Positions 43,101 through 51,830 are shown, counted from the stretch's first letter. The stretch: DNA of 64,000 bases from UBA1181 sp045601045 (GCA_045601045.1 JAZRZA010000019.1:1-64000), one strand, 5' to 3'. Notes: a model not told the origin generated them from the sequence alone. Made by a program: numbers and translations.

Positions 43101-44471
43101 GAGAACGGTAACCCAGTTCAAATCGTTGTAAGCCGTTACACTGAGATGAGAATTGTCGATCCTAACACCAAGATCGCTTTGACGACAGCAAACATCCCTT
43201 ACGGTGCTAAGTTGTTCGTGAAAGATGGACAAAAGGTGACTAAGGGTGACAAGGTCTGCGAATGGGACCCATTCAACGCCGTTATCATCACTGAGGTGGC
43301 TGGTAAGATCTCCTTCGATAATGTGATCGAGAACGTTACTTATAAGACCGAGTCCGATGAGACAACCGGTTTGAAGGAGAAGATCATCATCGAGTCCAAG
43401 GATAAGACAAAGGTGCCTGAGGCTCGCATCGTCGATTCGAAGGGTAACATCGTTAAGTCTTACTCATTGCCAGTAGGCGCTCACGTTATTGTGGACGACA
43501 AGGAGGCTGTTAAGACTGGTCAATTGTTGGTTAAGATCCCTAGAGCTGTCGGTAAGGCAGGCGATATCACGGGAGGTCTTCCTCGTGTTACTGAGTTGTT
43601 CGAGGCTCGTAACCCATCTAACCCAGCTGTTGTTGCTGAGATCGATGGTGAGGTGACATTTGGTAAGATCAAACGTGGTAACAGAGAGATCTCCATCACT
43701 TCTAAGACAGGTGATGTTCACAAATATCTAGTTCCGTTGTCAAAGCAAATCCTTGTTCAAGAAAACGACTATGTTCGTGCTGGTACAGCGCTTTCTGATG
43801 GTGCGATCACTCCATCCGATATCTTGGCAATCAAGGGCCCTACTGCGGTTCAAGAGTATATCGTGAACGAGGTACAAGACGTTTACCGTCTTCAAGGTGT
43901 GAAGATCAATGATAAGCACTTCGAGGTTATCGTACGTCAAATGATGCGTAAGGTAGAGATTGAGGACGCTGGTGATACTCGCTTCCTTGAGAAGGAAATC
44001 GTTGATAAGCTCGAGTTTATGGAGGAGAACGATAGAATCTTCGGTAAGAAGGTCGTTGTTGAAGCCGGAGACTCTGAGAACTTGAAGCCAGGTCAAATCG
44101 TTACTGTACGTAAGTTGAGAGACGAGAACAGTATGTTGAAGCGTCGTGATTTGAAGCCAGTTGAGGTCCGTGATGCAGTTCCTGCAATTTCATCACAAAT
44201 TCTTCAAGGTATCACACGTGCCGCATTGCAAACTACAAGCTTTATGTCCGCCGCATCATTCCAGGAGACTACTAAGGTCTTGAATGACGCCGCAATCCGT
44301 GGTAAGGTTGATTACTTGGAGGGTATGAAGGAGAATGTGATTTGCGGTCACTTGATCCCTGCTGGTACAGGTCAACGCGATTTCGATAGATTGATCGTTG
44401 GATCAAAAGAGGAGATGGAACCACTTTACGGTCCTCAAACTTCCAGAGAGGATGCTGTAGAGGAGGCATAA
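40188..44471 (+). CDS. rpoC: RNA polymerase beta' subunit
   Basis: 1427 residues. The N-terminal zinc ribbon has its cysteines in YECHCGKYKRI and CDRCG. The catalytic Mg2+ loop is NADFDGDQMAVHLPL, and the second zinc site has CESKKGVCAKCYG. The trigger-loop region and the GEPGTQLTLRTFHVGG motif are present. It is co-transcribed with rpoB (27 bp gap) and closed by a strong terminator. Confidence 0.99.
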   Translation: MAFKKDSKIKSSFTKISIGLASPEEILEESSGEVLKPETINYRTYKPERDGLFCERIFGPVKDYECHCGKYKRIRYKGIVCDRCGVEVTEKKVRRERMGHIQLVVPVAHIWYFRSLPNKIGYLLGMPTKKMDAVIYYERYVVVQPGIMENEGVTAQDLLTEEEYLDIMDKLPKENQLLEDTDPNKFIAKMGAEAIYDMLQRVDLDSLSYELRNMAGKESSQQRKTEALKRLQVVEAFRASNGRNKPEWMIVKIVPVIPPELRPLVPLDGGRFATSDLNDLYRRVIIRNNRLKRLIEIKAPEVILRNEKRMLQEAVDSLFDNSRKSSAVKTDANRPLKSLSDSLKGKQGRFRQNLLGKRVDYSARSVIVVGPELKMHECGLPKYMAAELYKPFVIRKLIERGIVKTVKSAKKIVDRKDPVVWDILEYVMKGHPVLLNRAPTLHRLGIQAFQPKMIEGKAIQLHPLACTAFNADFDGDQMAVHLPLGNEAVLEAQMLMLASHNILNPANGSPITVPSQDMVLGLYYITKPRKGALGEGLVFYGIEEAKIAYNEKKVDLHAPIKVIVKDLNENGELVDTMIETTVGRLIFNENVPQEVGYVNTLITKKSLREIISNVIKVCGVARTAQFLDDIKNLGYYMAFRGCLSFNLENVIIPKEKDELVQKGYDEVAEIMNNYNMGFITYNERYNQIIDTWTHINAELSNILMKTISSDDQGFNSVYMMLDSGARGSKEQIRQLSGMRGLMAKPQKAGAEGGQIIENPILSNFKEGLSVLEYFISTHGARKGLADTALKTADAGYLTRRLVDVSHDVIINEEDCGTLRGLVCTELKNNEEVVASLYERILGRVSVHDVIHPLTGEVIVRSGEEIREDAAQAIQDSPIERVEIRSVLTCESKKGVCAKCYGRNLATGRLVQKGEAVGVIAAQSIGEPGTQLTLRTFHVGGVAGNIAAESSITSRYEGNIEIDELRTVDSEDENGNPVQIVVSRYTEMRIVDPNTKIALTTANIPYGAKLFVKDGQKVTKGDKVCEWDPFNAVIITEVAGKISFDNVIENVTYKTESDETTGLKEKIIIESKDKTKVPEARIVDSKGNIVKSYSLPVGAHVIVDDKEAVKTGQLLVKIPRAVGKAGDITGGLPRVTELFEARNPSNPAVVAEIDGEVTFGKIKRGNREISITSKTGDVHKYLVPLSKQILVQENDYVRAGTALSDGAITPSDILAIKGPTAVQEYIVNEVQDVYRLQGVKINDKHFEVIVRQMMRKVEIEDAGDTRFLEKEIVDKLEFMEENDRIFGKKVVVEAGDSENLKPGQIVTVRKLRDENSMLKRRDLKPVEVRDAVPAISSQILQGITRAALQTTSFMSAASFQETTKVLNDAAIRGKVDYLEGMKENVICGHLIPAGTGQRDFDRLIVGSKEEMEPLYGPQTSREDAVEEA

Positions 44472-44496
44472 TCGAAAACAGTAGAATTAAATAGTG

Positions 44497-44532
44497 GAGA
44501 GGACCAACTATTATGGTTGGTCCTCTCTTTTT
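44497..44532 (+). terminator. Terminator of the rpoBC operon
   Basis: GAGAGGACCAAC and GTTGGTCCTCTC make a perfect 12-bp stem with a 7-nt loop followed by five T. Confidence 0.9.
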
Positions 44533-44545
44533 AAATTGATATGAT

Positions 44546-44869
44546 ATGGAAGATCAAAAAGATAAGAAGCAATTGAATATTGAACTCTCTGAGGAGATGT
44601 CGGAAGGTGTCTATTCCAATTTGGCGATCATTTCTCACTCCGCATCTGAGTTCGTATTGGACTTTGTGCGAATTATGCCCAATACGCCTAAGGCTAAGGT
44701 TAAGTCGCGTGTTATCTTGACGCCTGCACATGCGAAACGTCTGATGAATGCGTTGCAGGATAATGTCCAGAAGTATGAACAACAATTTGGTCGTATAGAT
44801 GGTGCCGTCGAACCACAAGGAATCGATCCGTTCAAATTTAGTGGTTTCAATGGTGGAGGCGAAGCATAG
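44546..44869 (+). CDS. DUF3467 family protein
   Basis: 107 residues matching DUF3467, a small family common in Bacteroidetes and often found near rpoC. The conserved core is EGVYSNLAIISHSASEFVLDFV, then IMPNTPKAKVKSRVILTPAHAKRLMNAL. The tail is Gly/Phe-rich. The function is not known. It begins 14 bp after the rpoC terminator; no separate promoter was found, so it may depend on read-through or on a promoter hidden in the hairpin. Confidence 0.85.
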   Translation: MEDQKDKKQLNIELSEEMSEGVYSNLAIISHSASEFVLDFVRIMPNTPKAKVKSRVILTPAHAKRLMNALQDNVQKYEQQFGRIDGAVEPQGIDPFKFSGFNGGGEA

Positions 44870-44911
44870 TAGTTACGGGGAAATAAATATTACAATTAAT
44901 CCCAAACTATA

Positions 44912-44942
44912 TTTGCAAGTTTTGAAAAAAATGTTACTTTTG
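44912..44942 (+). promoter_or_regulatory. Promoter of the small exported protein gene
   Basis: TTTG, 19 bp, TACTTTTG plus C is a very good match. The TTTG is itself part of a second TATATTTGC element (44908-44916), so two overlapping starts are possible. Confidence 0.75.
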
Positions 44943-44968
44943 CCCTTATAAATTAAAATTTCGCGGTC

Positions 44969-45340
44969 ATGAAGAAATTATTCTTATCATTGATAATTGG
45001 TGCTGTTGCTTCAACAGCTTATTCTCAAGATGTTCAAGGTGAGTTCATGAAGGTGTCTGGTGATCAGGTCCTTGTGGACGGTTCAAAATATTGCTATCAA
45101 ATTCGTAAGGGACACGCAAGACGTGATAACGTTGAGTGGACCACTTTCTGTGGCGGTTTCACCAACTTCTTTTATGAGAAGGGATACCAATATACCATGT
45201 ATGTGGAGAAATATGATCCGTCAGCAGATTCTATCCGAGTGATCAAGACCATCGCGCGTGATAACAGTGAGGAGTATTTCCGCTTGAAGAAATTGCGTGA
45301 AAAGCAACAAGCTTCTCAATCTAAAAAATCAGGAAAATAA
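44969..45340 (+). CDS. Small exported protein, possibly DUF4377-like
   Basis: 123 residues with a signal peptide (MKKLFLSLIIGAVASTAYSQ). The mature part has a segment resembling DUF4377, GFTNFFYEKGYQYTMYVEKYDP, where a turn after an aromatic GY(Q/E)Y is typical; the assignment is tentative. Two cysteines (in YCYQIRKG and TFCGGF) may form a disulfide. The C-terminus is a charged helix (RLKKLREKQQASQSKKSGK). It has its own promoter and terminator, so it is a monocistronic gene. Confidence 0.75.
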   Translation: MKKLFLSLIIGAVASTAYSQDVQGEFMKVSGDQVLVDGSKYCYQIRKGHARRDNVEWTTFCGGFTNFFYEKGYQYTMYVEKYDPSADSIRVIKTIARDNSEEYFRLKKLREKQQASQSKKSGK

Positions 45341-45366
45341 TCCTTGTTTGGCGTCGAAAGCAGTAT

Positions 45367-45401
45367 AGGGTGTGTCTTTGGATGCACCCTTTCTTTTTTT
45401 T
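45367..45401 (+). terminator. Terminator after the small exported protein gene
   Basis: AGGGTG and CACCCT pair around a 12-nt loop, followed by a T-run broken by one C (TTCTTTTTTTT). Confidence 0.75.
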
Positions 45402-45424
45402 GTATTGATGTGTGACAGAGAAAG

Positions 45425-47179
45425 TTGTATGTTTACTATCCATTAGGTGGTGAATTGAGAGAACTAAAACAAATATTACATTTTCTAAAACCGCATTGGC
45501 GTTGGGCCATATTGTCTCCGATCTGTGTGGCGACTGAAGTGGTGGCGGAGTTGTTTCAGCCCCATATCATGTCAGTCATCGTGAACGAGGGTATTTTGGC
45601 AGGCGACTCCTCTGTGATTTACACTTTGGGCATCCGGATGGTTGCCGTGGTTCTTGTTGGTATGTTAGGTGGTTTGCTCTCCATTTTTGCCGCGGGAACT
45701 GTTTCCTATCGCATGGGTGCCGATCTTCGATCCTCTCTCTTCCGGAAAATTATGGGTTTGTCCTTTCGTCAGGTGGATAAGTTGCAGACAGGTTCCCTGA
45801 TTACAAGTATGACGGCTGATGTGCAGCAAGTACAGAGTGTCGTGCAGGCCTCCATGCGTTTGTTGTTCCGTTCACCTATCCTTTTTGTGGGTGCGGTCTC
45901 TATGATGCTGATGATCCACTTGCGCCTTTCGTCGATCCTTCTGGTGCTTCTCCCACTGTTGATTTTTATTGTCTCCTTCATTCTGAAACGTGCCTTCCCT
46001 CAATTTTTGGCCATCCAGCAGCGGGTAGATCGGCAAAATACGATTGTACAGGAGTATGTGTCGGGTATCCGAGTGGTGAAGTCGCATGTCAATGAGAAGG
46101 GAGAATTTGATCGGTTTAAGCAAAATAACGATGATTTGGTGGCTCGCTCGTTGCGCGTTACCCGATGGGTGGTGCTTTTAGGTCCTGCTATGTCGCTCTT
46201 GCTGAATATTGGTATCGCGGTGATTGTCTATTATGGCGCCATCCTGTTGGGTGAGGGAGAGGTGAATGTGGGCGATATCATGGCATGCGTGAATTATATG
46301 GCGCAAATCTTGCTCTCTCTGATGATGGCTTCCCGAATTATAATGTCTATGACCGAAGCGAGCGCTTCCATGCGACGCATCGATGAGGTGTTGTTATCTG
46401 CCGAGGAGTCTGTCCCTGCCTCTGACCCATCTCTTCGCCCTGCGGATGAAGCCATCTGTTTCGATCATCTCTCCTTCTCTTACGAGGAGGATGCAAAAGG
46501 GATGCGGGAGGTGCTTTCTGATATTTCTTTTTCTGTCAAAAAGGGTGAAACATTGGCGATAGTGGGTGGAACGGGTGCCGGAAAGAGTACTGTGACCAGT
46601 TTGTTGGCTCGTTTCTATTATCCTACCGCAGGGCATCTGTATCTCAACGGAAAGGATATAGCCTCTTATGAGGAGGAGGCGTTGCACCGATGTGTCGGTA
46701 TGGTGATGCAGGAGACGCTTCTTTTTCATGGCTCTTTGCGGGATAATCTGCGTTGGGGAAACCTCTCCGCGACTGATGAGGATTTGCTCTGTGCTTGTGA
46801 AAAGGCGCAGATCCGTGAATTTGTGGAAGCCCAACCGGAGGGGCTGGATTATGTGGTGAGCCAGAAAGGACTCAATCTCTCAGGCGGCCAACGTCAGCGA
46901 TTCTCGATCGCCCGAACATTGGTGGGGACGCACGAAATTTTGGTGCTGGATGATTGCTTGAGTGCGATAGATTTACAGACGGAGGCGAAGATCAGGAAAA
47001 CTTTGAGTGAACTAAAAGTTACGAAAGTGATTGTTTCCCAGCGGATGAGTTCCATCCGTCATGCGGATAAAATATTGGTTTTGGAGCAGGGAAGACTCTT
47101 GGGGTACGGCAACCACGAGGAGTTGTATGATTCCTGTCCTTTGTACAAGGAGATGTGTGATCGACAAAAAAGTGAGTGA
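45425..47179 (+). CDS. ABC exporter half-transporter, degenerate nucleotide site
   Basis: 584 residues: six membrane helices (about 25-310) fused to one ATPase domain (about 343-584). Walker A is intact (GGTGAGKST, 381-389) and the signature is LSGGQ (485-489). Walker B is followed by Asp in place of the catalytic Glu (VLDD, 507-510), and the H-loop His is Gln (VSQR, Gln539). Such losses mark the non-hydrolysing half of heterodimeric exporters of the TM287/288 or TmrAB kind. No ATG lies near the start; translation must use a TTG, either this one or that at 45455. The stop lies next to the start of the partner gene. The cargo is unknown. Confidence 0.92.
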   Translation: MYVYYPLGGELRELKQILHFLKPHWRWAILSPICVATEVVAELFQPHIMSVIVNEGILAGDSSVIYTLGIRMVAVVLVGMLGGLLSIFAAGTVSYRMGADLRSSLFRKIMGLSFRQVDKLQTGSLITSMTADVQQVQSVVQASMRLLFRSPILFVGAVSMMLMIHLRLSSILLVLLPLLIFIVSFILKRAFPQFLAIQQRVDRQNTIVQEYVSGIRVVKSHVNEKGEFDRFKQNNDDLVARSLRVTRWVVLLGPAMSLLLNIGIAVIVYYGAILLGEGEVNVGDIMACVNYMAQILLSLMMASRIIMSMTEASASMRRIDEVLLSAEESVPASDPSLRPADEAICFDHLSFSYEEDAKGMREVLSDISFSVKKGETLAIVGGTGAGKSTVTSLLARFYYPTAGHLYLNGKDIASYEEEALHRCVGMVMQETLLFHGSLRDNLRWGNLSATDEDLLCACEKAQIREFVEAQPEGLDYVVSQKGLNLSGGQRQRFSIARTLVGTHEILVLDDCLSAIDLQTEAKIRKTLSELKVTKVIVSQRMSSIRHADKILVLEQGRLLGYGNHEELYDSCPLYKEMCDRQKSE

Positions 47180-47181
47180 GA

Positions 47182-49005
47182 ATGGCTGAACATTTGACGG
47201 CATCGGGCGGACAACGGCGATTGAGATCGCTTGGAGCATCTGTGGATAAGGCCACGGATCCCAAGGGAACCGTACGTCGTATTTTGTCCTATTGGAAGGG
47301 GGAGAAATGGCTTCTCTCACTGCTGATACTACTCTCTCTCTTGTCGGTGGTCTGCACATTGCTTTGTCCCTATTTATTGGGTAGAACCGTGGATGATTGC
47401 ATTGGACTGGTCCGCTCTGATGATGCGGTTTCCAGGGAATCTCTCTTTCTGCATTTGGGTGCATTTGTCCTCTTCCATTTTCTCTCGGCTCTCTTCACAT
47501 GGGTTCATGAGTATGGTATGGGGCTCTTGGCGCAACGTCTGCTCCGCAACTTGAAGGAGAGCATGACGAGAAAACTATTGTCTTTGAGTCCTCGCTTTTT
47601 CAATGAGCACCTATGTGGCGACTTGATGAGCCATTTCACAAGTGACGCGGAATTGGTGAAGAACGCCTTGGTGGATACCTTGGTGCAGATCATCACCAGT
47701 GTGCTCACCTTGGTCGGATCCGTCGTGATTATGTTGCGTCTAAGTTGGCAATTGACTATCGCCACCTGCCTTACCGTCCCTTTTGCGGTCTTGTTGAGTC
47801 GCTTTGTGATGCGACACACCCGAAGGCACTTCTCTCGTCAACAACAGGCCTTGGGAGAGATGAATGGTTTGGTGGAGGAGTCGGTGGGCGGTATTAAGAC
47901 CATCCGATGCTTCGGAAGGGAGGAGGAGCGTGTCGCTCAATTCGAACAGTATAATAAAATCGTCTGCGAAACGGGAAGGAAGGCCCAAATCTACAGCGGT
48001 GTCTTGATGCCGATGATGAGGGTGTTGGATAATTTCTCCTATATTTTAGTGACGGTGATAGGTGCATTCTTTGCATTCGGCGGATCCATTACTGTGGGCG
48101 TCGTTCAATCCTTCTTGCTCTATACGAAGAATTTCCAGCGTCCGATCAATTCCATTGCCACGCAACTCAACATGATCCAGTCGGCCATTGCGGGAGCTGA
48201 GCGTGTATTCCGTCTATTAGACGAACCGTTTGAAATTTCTGAATCGGAGTCTCCTGTCGAGATGAAAGCTCCGCAGGGTAGAATCGATTTTGAGCATGTC
48301 AGTTTCGGATATGGCGACCAAATGGTCTTGAAAGATGTGAGTTTTACGGCGATGCCGGGTGAGGTGGTGGCTGTGGTCGGATTCACTGGCGCGGGTAAGA
48401 CCACGATCATCAACCTTCTGAACCGTTTCTACGATGTGCACGAAGGATGTGTGAAGATAGATGGGGTGGATGTGCGGAATATCTCCCTCTCGGATTTGCG
48501 TAGAGCCATCGGCTTGGTGCAACAGGAGCCGTTCCTTTTCTCTGATACGTTGAGTTACAATGTGGCTTATGGGGATGGTGAGGCGAATGTGAGTAAGGTT
48601 AGGGAGTCTGTGCGTTTGGCGAATGCGGATTCCTTGGTGAGTAGGATGGCGGATGGCTACGAAACTTCCCTGTTGGAGCAGGGTGCGGGCATTAGCCATG
48701 GACAAAGGCAGTTGCTGACTATCGCTCGTGCCATCTATAAGGATGCACCGATATTGGTTTTGGACGAGGCGACCAGTAATATTGATACCCGTACGGAATT
48801 GTTGATTCAGAACGCGATCTCCACCTTTTCCCAAGGGCACACCTGTCTCTTTATCGCCCATCGCCTTAGCACGATAAAAAATGCGGATAAGATTTTGGTG
48901 TTGGATAATGGCGCCATTGTGGAACAGGGACGCCATGAAGAGTTGTTGGCGAAACAGGGCGTCTATTGGCGGATTTATAATAGCCAATTTGTGGTGGAAG
49001 AATGA
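47182..49005 (+). CDS. ABC exporter half-transporter, catalytic partner
   Basis: 607 residues with an N-terminal extension, six membrane helices (about 40-320) and an ATPase domain (about 365-600). Walker A GFTGAGKTT (about 400-408), Walker B with Glu (VLDEATSNID, Glu529) and H-loop His559 (IAHRLST) are all canonical. The signature reads ISHGQ in place of LSGGQ. Combined with the partner, one ATP site has all consensus parts and the other has degenerate Walker B, H-loop and signature. The ATG is 2 bp after the partner's stop; a GTG overlapping that stop is an alternative. Confidence 0.94.
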   Translation: MAEHLTASGGQRRLRSLGASVDKATDPKGTVRRILSYWKGEKWLLSLLILLSLLSVVCTLLCPYLLGRTVDDCIGLVRSDDAVSRESLFLHLGAFVLFHFLSALFTWVHEYGMGLLAQRLLRNLKESMTRKLLSLSPRFFNEHLCGDLMSHFTSDAELVKNALVDTLVQIITSVLTLVGSVVIMLRLSWQLTIATCLTVPFAVLLSRFVMRHTRRHFSRQQQALGEMNGLVEESVGGIKTIRCFGREEERVAQFEQYNKIVCETGRKAQIYSGVLMPMMRVLDNFSYILVTVIGAFFAFGGSITVGVVQSFLLYTKNFQRPINSIATQLNMIQSAIAGAERVFRLLDEPFEISESESPVEMKAPQGRIDFEHVSFGYGDQMVLKDVSFTAMPGEVVAVVGFTGAGKTTIINLLNRFYDVHEGCVKIDGVDVRNISLSDLRRAIGLVQQEPFLFSDTLSYNVAYGDGEANVSKVRESVRLANADSLVSRMADGYETSLLEQGAGISHGQRQLLTIARAIYKDAPILVLDEATSNIDTRTELLIQNAISTFSQGHTCLFIAHRLSTIKNADKILVLDNGAIVEQGRHEELLAKQGVYWRIYNSQFVVEE

Positions 49006-49006
49006 T

Positions 49007-49729
49007 CTACCGACCGATGAATTTTATCTTCTCTGGATCTTCGAATCCCATCGATTCTAACGCTTCTTTTGCATCTGTATCTAGCTTGTCGTAACCAAAT
49101 TGGTAGTAATATACCATCTCCTTTTTGCTTTTGGGGAAATAGATTCTCTCTAACTGACATTTATCGAATGCTCCTAGAAGGATGTGTTCTACCCGCTTGG
49201 GTATCTCGAACGTTTTCCCTTGTTTTTTGTTAGGATAGAGGAACAGATCTTTCCCATTCTTTGAAAAGAGCACGCCATCCACCGATTTTAAATACCTGTT
49301 TCGTTTGTCCACTACGATGGATTTTAAATTTTCACAGTTTATATTGGCGTATACACATGTACAAATGTCATGGGTGCGGGTGATTGTCTTGGGAATATAT
49401 AACTTCTCCAGTCTTGGCAAATCTAATGAGGAGACATTTTTGAATCCGTCGGGAATCACTAACACTTGGGGTGATGCGGTAGCTTGTCCGTTCATAGGAT
49501 AACCAATGTGTATATCCTCTATATTCTCCTCTTTCCCGTTGATGACAACGTTATGCTTGAGAACTATACTGTCTTGTTCTTGTTTGAATCCGGCTACCCA
49601 CCAACCATTCGCGTCAAAGGCATAGTATATGCCATCTACCTCTACTACTTCTCCTTCGGGGAAGTGACATGCCTCTATGTTAAATGCGGCTGAAAGAATA
49701 ATCATTAGGGTTAGACCGATTTTTCTCAT
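49007..49729 (-). CDS. Exported BspA-like LRR protein
   Basis: 240 residues with a signal peptide (MRKIGLTLMIILSAAFNIEA). The mature part begins with a beta-rich segment (HFPEGEVVEVDGIYYAFDANGWW) and continues with BspA-type leucine-rich units: VLVIPDGFKNVSSLDLPRLEKLYIPKTI, LKSIVVDKRNRYLKSVDGVLFSKNGKDLFLYP, and FEIPKRVEHILLGAFDKCQLERIYFP. Such proteins are usually surface-exposed and may mediate attachment. The ATG here is preferred over an upstream TTG. Its stop is one base from the stop of the convergent ABC gene. Confidence 0.85.
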   Translation of the reverse strand: MRKIGLTLMIILSAAFNIEACHFPEGEVVEVDGIYYAFDANGWWVAGFKQEQDSIVLKHNVVINGKEENIEDIHIGYPMNGQATASPQVLVIPDGFKNVSSLDLPRLEKLYIPKTITRTHDICTCVYANINCENLKSIVVDKRNRYLKSVDGVLFSKNGKDLFLYPNKKQGKTFEIPKRVEHILLGAFDKCQLERIYFPKSKKEMVYYYQFGYDKLDTDAKEALESMGFEDPEKIKFIGR

Positions 49730-49748
49730 AACTATCAATAATTTTTTT

Positions 49749-49779
49749 CAAATATATAATTCCTCCAAATAAAAACAAA
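49749..49779 (-). promoter_or_regulatory. Promoter of the BspA-like gene
   Basis: On the minus strand TTTG, 19 bp, TATATTTG fits the consensus exactly. The TTTG overlaps the 3' stem of the galE terminator, so the signals are packed together. Confidence 0.75.
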
Positions 49780-49804
49780 GGGCGTATCATTGCGACACGC
49801 CCTT
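49778..49804 (-). terminator. Terminator after galE
   Basis: AAGGGCGT and ACGCCCTT form an 8-bp stem with an 11-nt loop; on the minus strand it is followed by TTGTTTTTATTT. Confidence 0.75.
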
Positions 49805-49826
49805 GCCTTTCTATGAAATTGATCTC

Positions 49827-50870
49827 TTAATTTTCAGCTTTGTTCGCCATTAATTTCTCTTGCCATTTCCAAGCGGATTTGAGGGTATCCTCCAATGTCT
49901 CCATAGCCTTCCAGCCTAACTCTTTGTTAGCCAAAGATGCGTCAGCCCAAACTTGCTCGATGTCGCCAGCGCGACGTGGAGCGATCTCGTAAGGAACCTT
50001 GACACCTGTCGCCTTCTCGAATGTGTTGATGAGCTCCAAAACGGATACGCCGTTGCCGGTACCCAAATTGAAGACCTCGATGTTCTTCTTGTTCTTCTTC
50101 TCCAAGACGCGGTTGATGGCGCATACATGGGCCTTTGCCAAATCCACTACGTTGATGTAGTCGCGGATGCAACTGCCGTCTGGGGTGTTGTAGTCGTTTC
50201 CGAATACTCTCAATACCTTTCTGATGCCGGCTGCCGTTTGTGTGACGTAAGGCAAAAGGTTATTAGGTACGCCGTTGGGCAACTCTCCGATTTCAGCGGA
50301 TGGGTGCGCGCCGATTGGGTTGAAGTAGCGCAAAAGCACAACGCTCAAGTTCTTGTCCGCTACAGTCGCGTCGCGCAAGATGGTCTCGCTCATCTGTTTG
50401 GTGCTTCCGTAAGGCGAAGTGGCGGGTTGGATAGGGGATTGTTCCGTGACGGGAAGAATCTCCGGTTGTCCGTAAACCGTGCAAGAGGAGGAGAATACGA
50501 TGTTGTTGATGCCGAATTTAGGCATCAATTGCAACAGGTTGATCAAGGAAACGATGTTGTTTCTGTAGTAAACCAATGGTTGCTCCACCGATTCGCCCAC
50601 GGCCTTGGATGCCGCGAAATGGATCACTGCCTTGATGTCGGAGTGCTTCTCGAAGAAACGCTCCAAAGAATTGTAGTCTTTGCAGTCGATGTTCTCAAAA
50701 ACAGGAAGAGATCCTGTAATCGCTTTGATACCGTCGATCACGCCAATGTTGGAGTTGGAGAGGTTGTCGATGACAACTGGCTCGTAACCTGCGTTGAACA
50801 ATTCCACCACGGTGTGGGAACCGATGTAACCCGTACCACCGGTCACTAATATTTTTCCTTTATTAGCCAT
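49827..50870 (-). CDS. galE: UDP-glucose 4-epimerase
   Basis: 347 residues of the NAD-dependent epimerase that interconverts UDP-glucose and UDP-galactose. The Rossmann motif is ILVTGGTGYIGSHT, and the catalytic SSSCTVYG serine segment and YGSTK (Tyr-x3-Lys) are present. RYFNPIGAHPSAEIGE is typical of GalE. The start MANKGK was chosen; the longer reading adds residues lying in the gap after the upstream gene. It is 13 bp downstream of a nucleotidyltransferase gene, so both likely supply nucleotide sugars from one transcript. Confidence 0.97.
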   Translation of the reverse strand: MANKGKILVTGGTGYIGSHTVVELFNAGYEPVVIDNLSNSNIGVIDGIKAITGSLPVFENIDCKDYNSLERFFEKHSDIKAVIHFAASKAVGESVEQPLVYYRNNIVSLINLLQLMPKFGINNIVFSSSCTVYGQPEILPVTEQSPIQPATSPYGSTKQMSETILRDATVADKNLSVVLLRYFNPIGAHPSAEIGELPNGVPNNLLPYVTQTAAGIRKVLRVFGNDYNTPDGSCIRDYINVVDLAKAHVCAINRVLEKKNKKNIEVFNLGTGNGVSVLELINTFEKATGVKVPYEIAPRRAGDIEQVWADASLANKELGWKAMETLEDTLKSAWKWQEKLMANKAEN

Positions 50871-50883
50871 GTCTGATTTTCGA

Positions 50884-51789
50884 TTAAAACAATTTGTTAG
50901 GGTAAACACCTTCGTTGATGAGTTGTTGGATCTTTGCCACTACGGATGGTCTATCCTCCTTGTAAGTGACACCGAACCATTTGCATGGGGTCTCCAAAAC
51001 GTCGATGGAAGAGGTGCCCTCTTGGATCAATCGATTTACCATCGTAGGAATACCGTACTCGGCCTTAATATTGTCTGCGTTCTTGGTTAAGAACTCCTTG
51101 AAATCGGCGTCTGAGTGCTCGAAGTAGTCAGGCGTGAATCCCCACATATTCATGGATACAGGCAGGTTCTCGTCTATGGTATCGTAGCTGCCGGTCTCTT
51201 GGTTCTTGAAAACGACCTCGTTGCCCTTGCGTTGTACCTCGTAGTGCTCCACTACGGTGGTGAGGTGGTTCTGGGCGTTCTTGTTGCATACACCGCGCGA
51301 TACATGGCCACTTTCGGAGAGGGTATTGCCCAAACGATAGGCCACCATGCAGTATTGGTCTCTCTTGCCCTCCATCTTCTTCAAGGCGTCCGCCAAGATC
51401 TGGAAACTCTCCTTGCCGTAGAAGTCGTCTGCGTTGATCACCGCGAAAGGCTCCTTAACGGCATCCTTTCCCATTAGAATGGCATGGTTGGTACCCCATG
51501 GCTTCACTCTTTCTGGGTGCAAAGAGAAACCCGCTGGGAGTGAGTCCAACTCTTGGAACACCACCTCGACATTGATGGCGTCTTTATATTTGCTGATTAC
51601 CTTCTCTCTGAAATCCTGCTCAAACGCATGGCGGATTACGAAAACCACTTTCCCGAAGCCTGCTCTGGCAGCATCGAAGATGGAGAAGTCCATGATTGTC
51701 TCTCCGTTAGGACCAAGCCCATCCAATTGCTTCAATCCTCCATAACGGCTACCCATTCCGGCAGCCAAAACCAATAATGTAGGTTTCAT
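50884..51789 (-). CDS. Sugar-nucleotidyltransferase-like protein
   Basis: 301 residues with the nucleotidyltransferase fold signature LAAGMGSRYGGLKQL and the metal-binding INADDFYG. The family includes glucose-1-phosphate uridylyl/thymidylyltransferases. KPWGTNHAI and SMNMWGFTPDYF are further conserved-looking pieces. Such proteins stand next to galE in other Bacteroidetes, to my recollection. The exact sugar and nucleotide are not determined by the sequence. Confidence 0.88.
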   Translation of the reverse strand: MKPTLLVLAAGMGSRYGGLKQLDGLGPNGETIMDFSIFDAARAGFGKVVFVIRHAFEQDFREKVISKYKDAINVEVVFQELDSLPAGFSLHPERVKPWGTNHAILMGKDAVKEPFAVINADDFYGKESFQILADALKKMEGKRDQYCMVAYRLGNTLSESGHVSRGVCNKNAQNHLTTVVEHYEVQRKGNEVVFKNQETGSYDTIDENLPVSMNMWGFTPDYFEHSDADFKEFLTKNADNIKAEYGIPTMVNRLIQEGTSSIDVLETPCKWFGVTYKEDRPSVVAKIQQLINEGVYPNKLF

Positions 51790-51830
51790 AATATTTTTAC
51801 TCTTTTTGTTGAATTCTTTTTATTAGTTTG

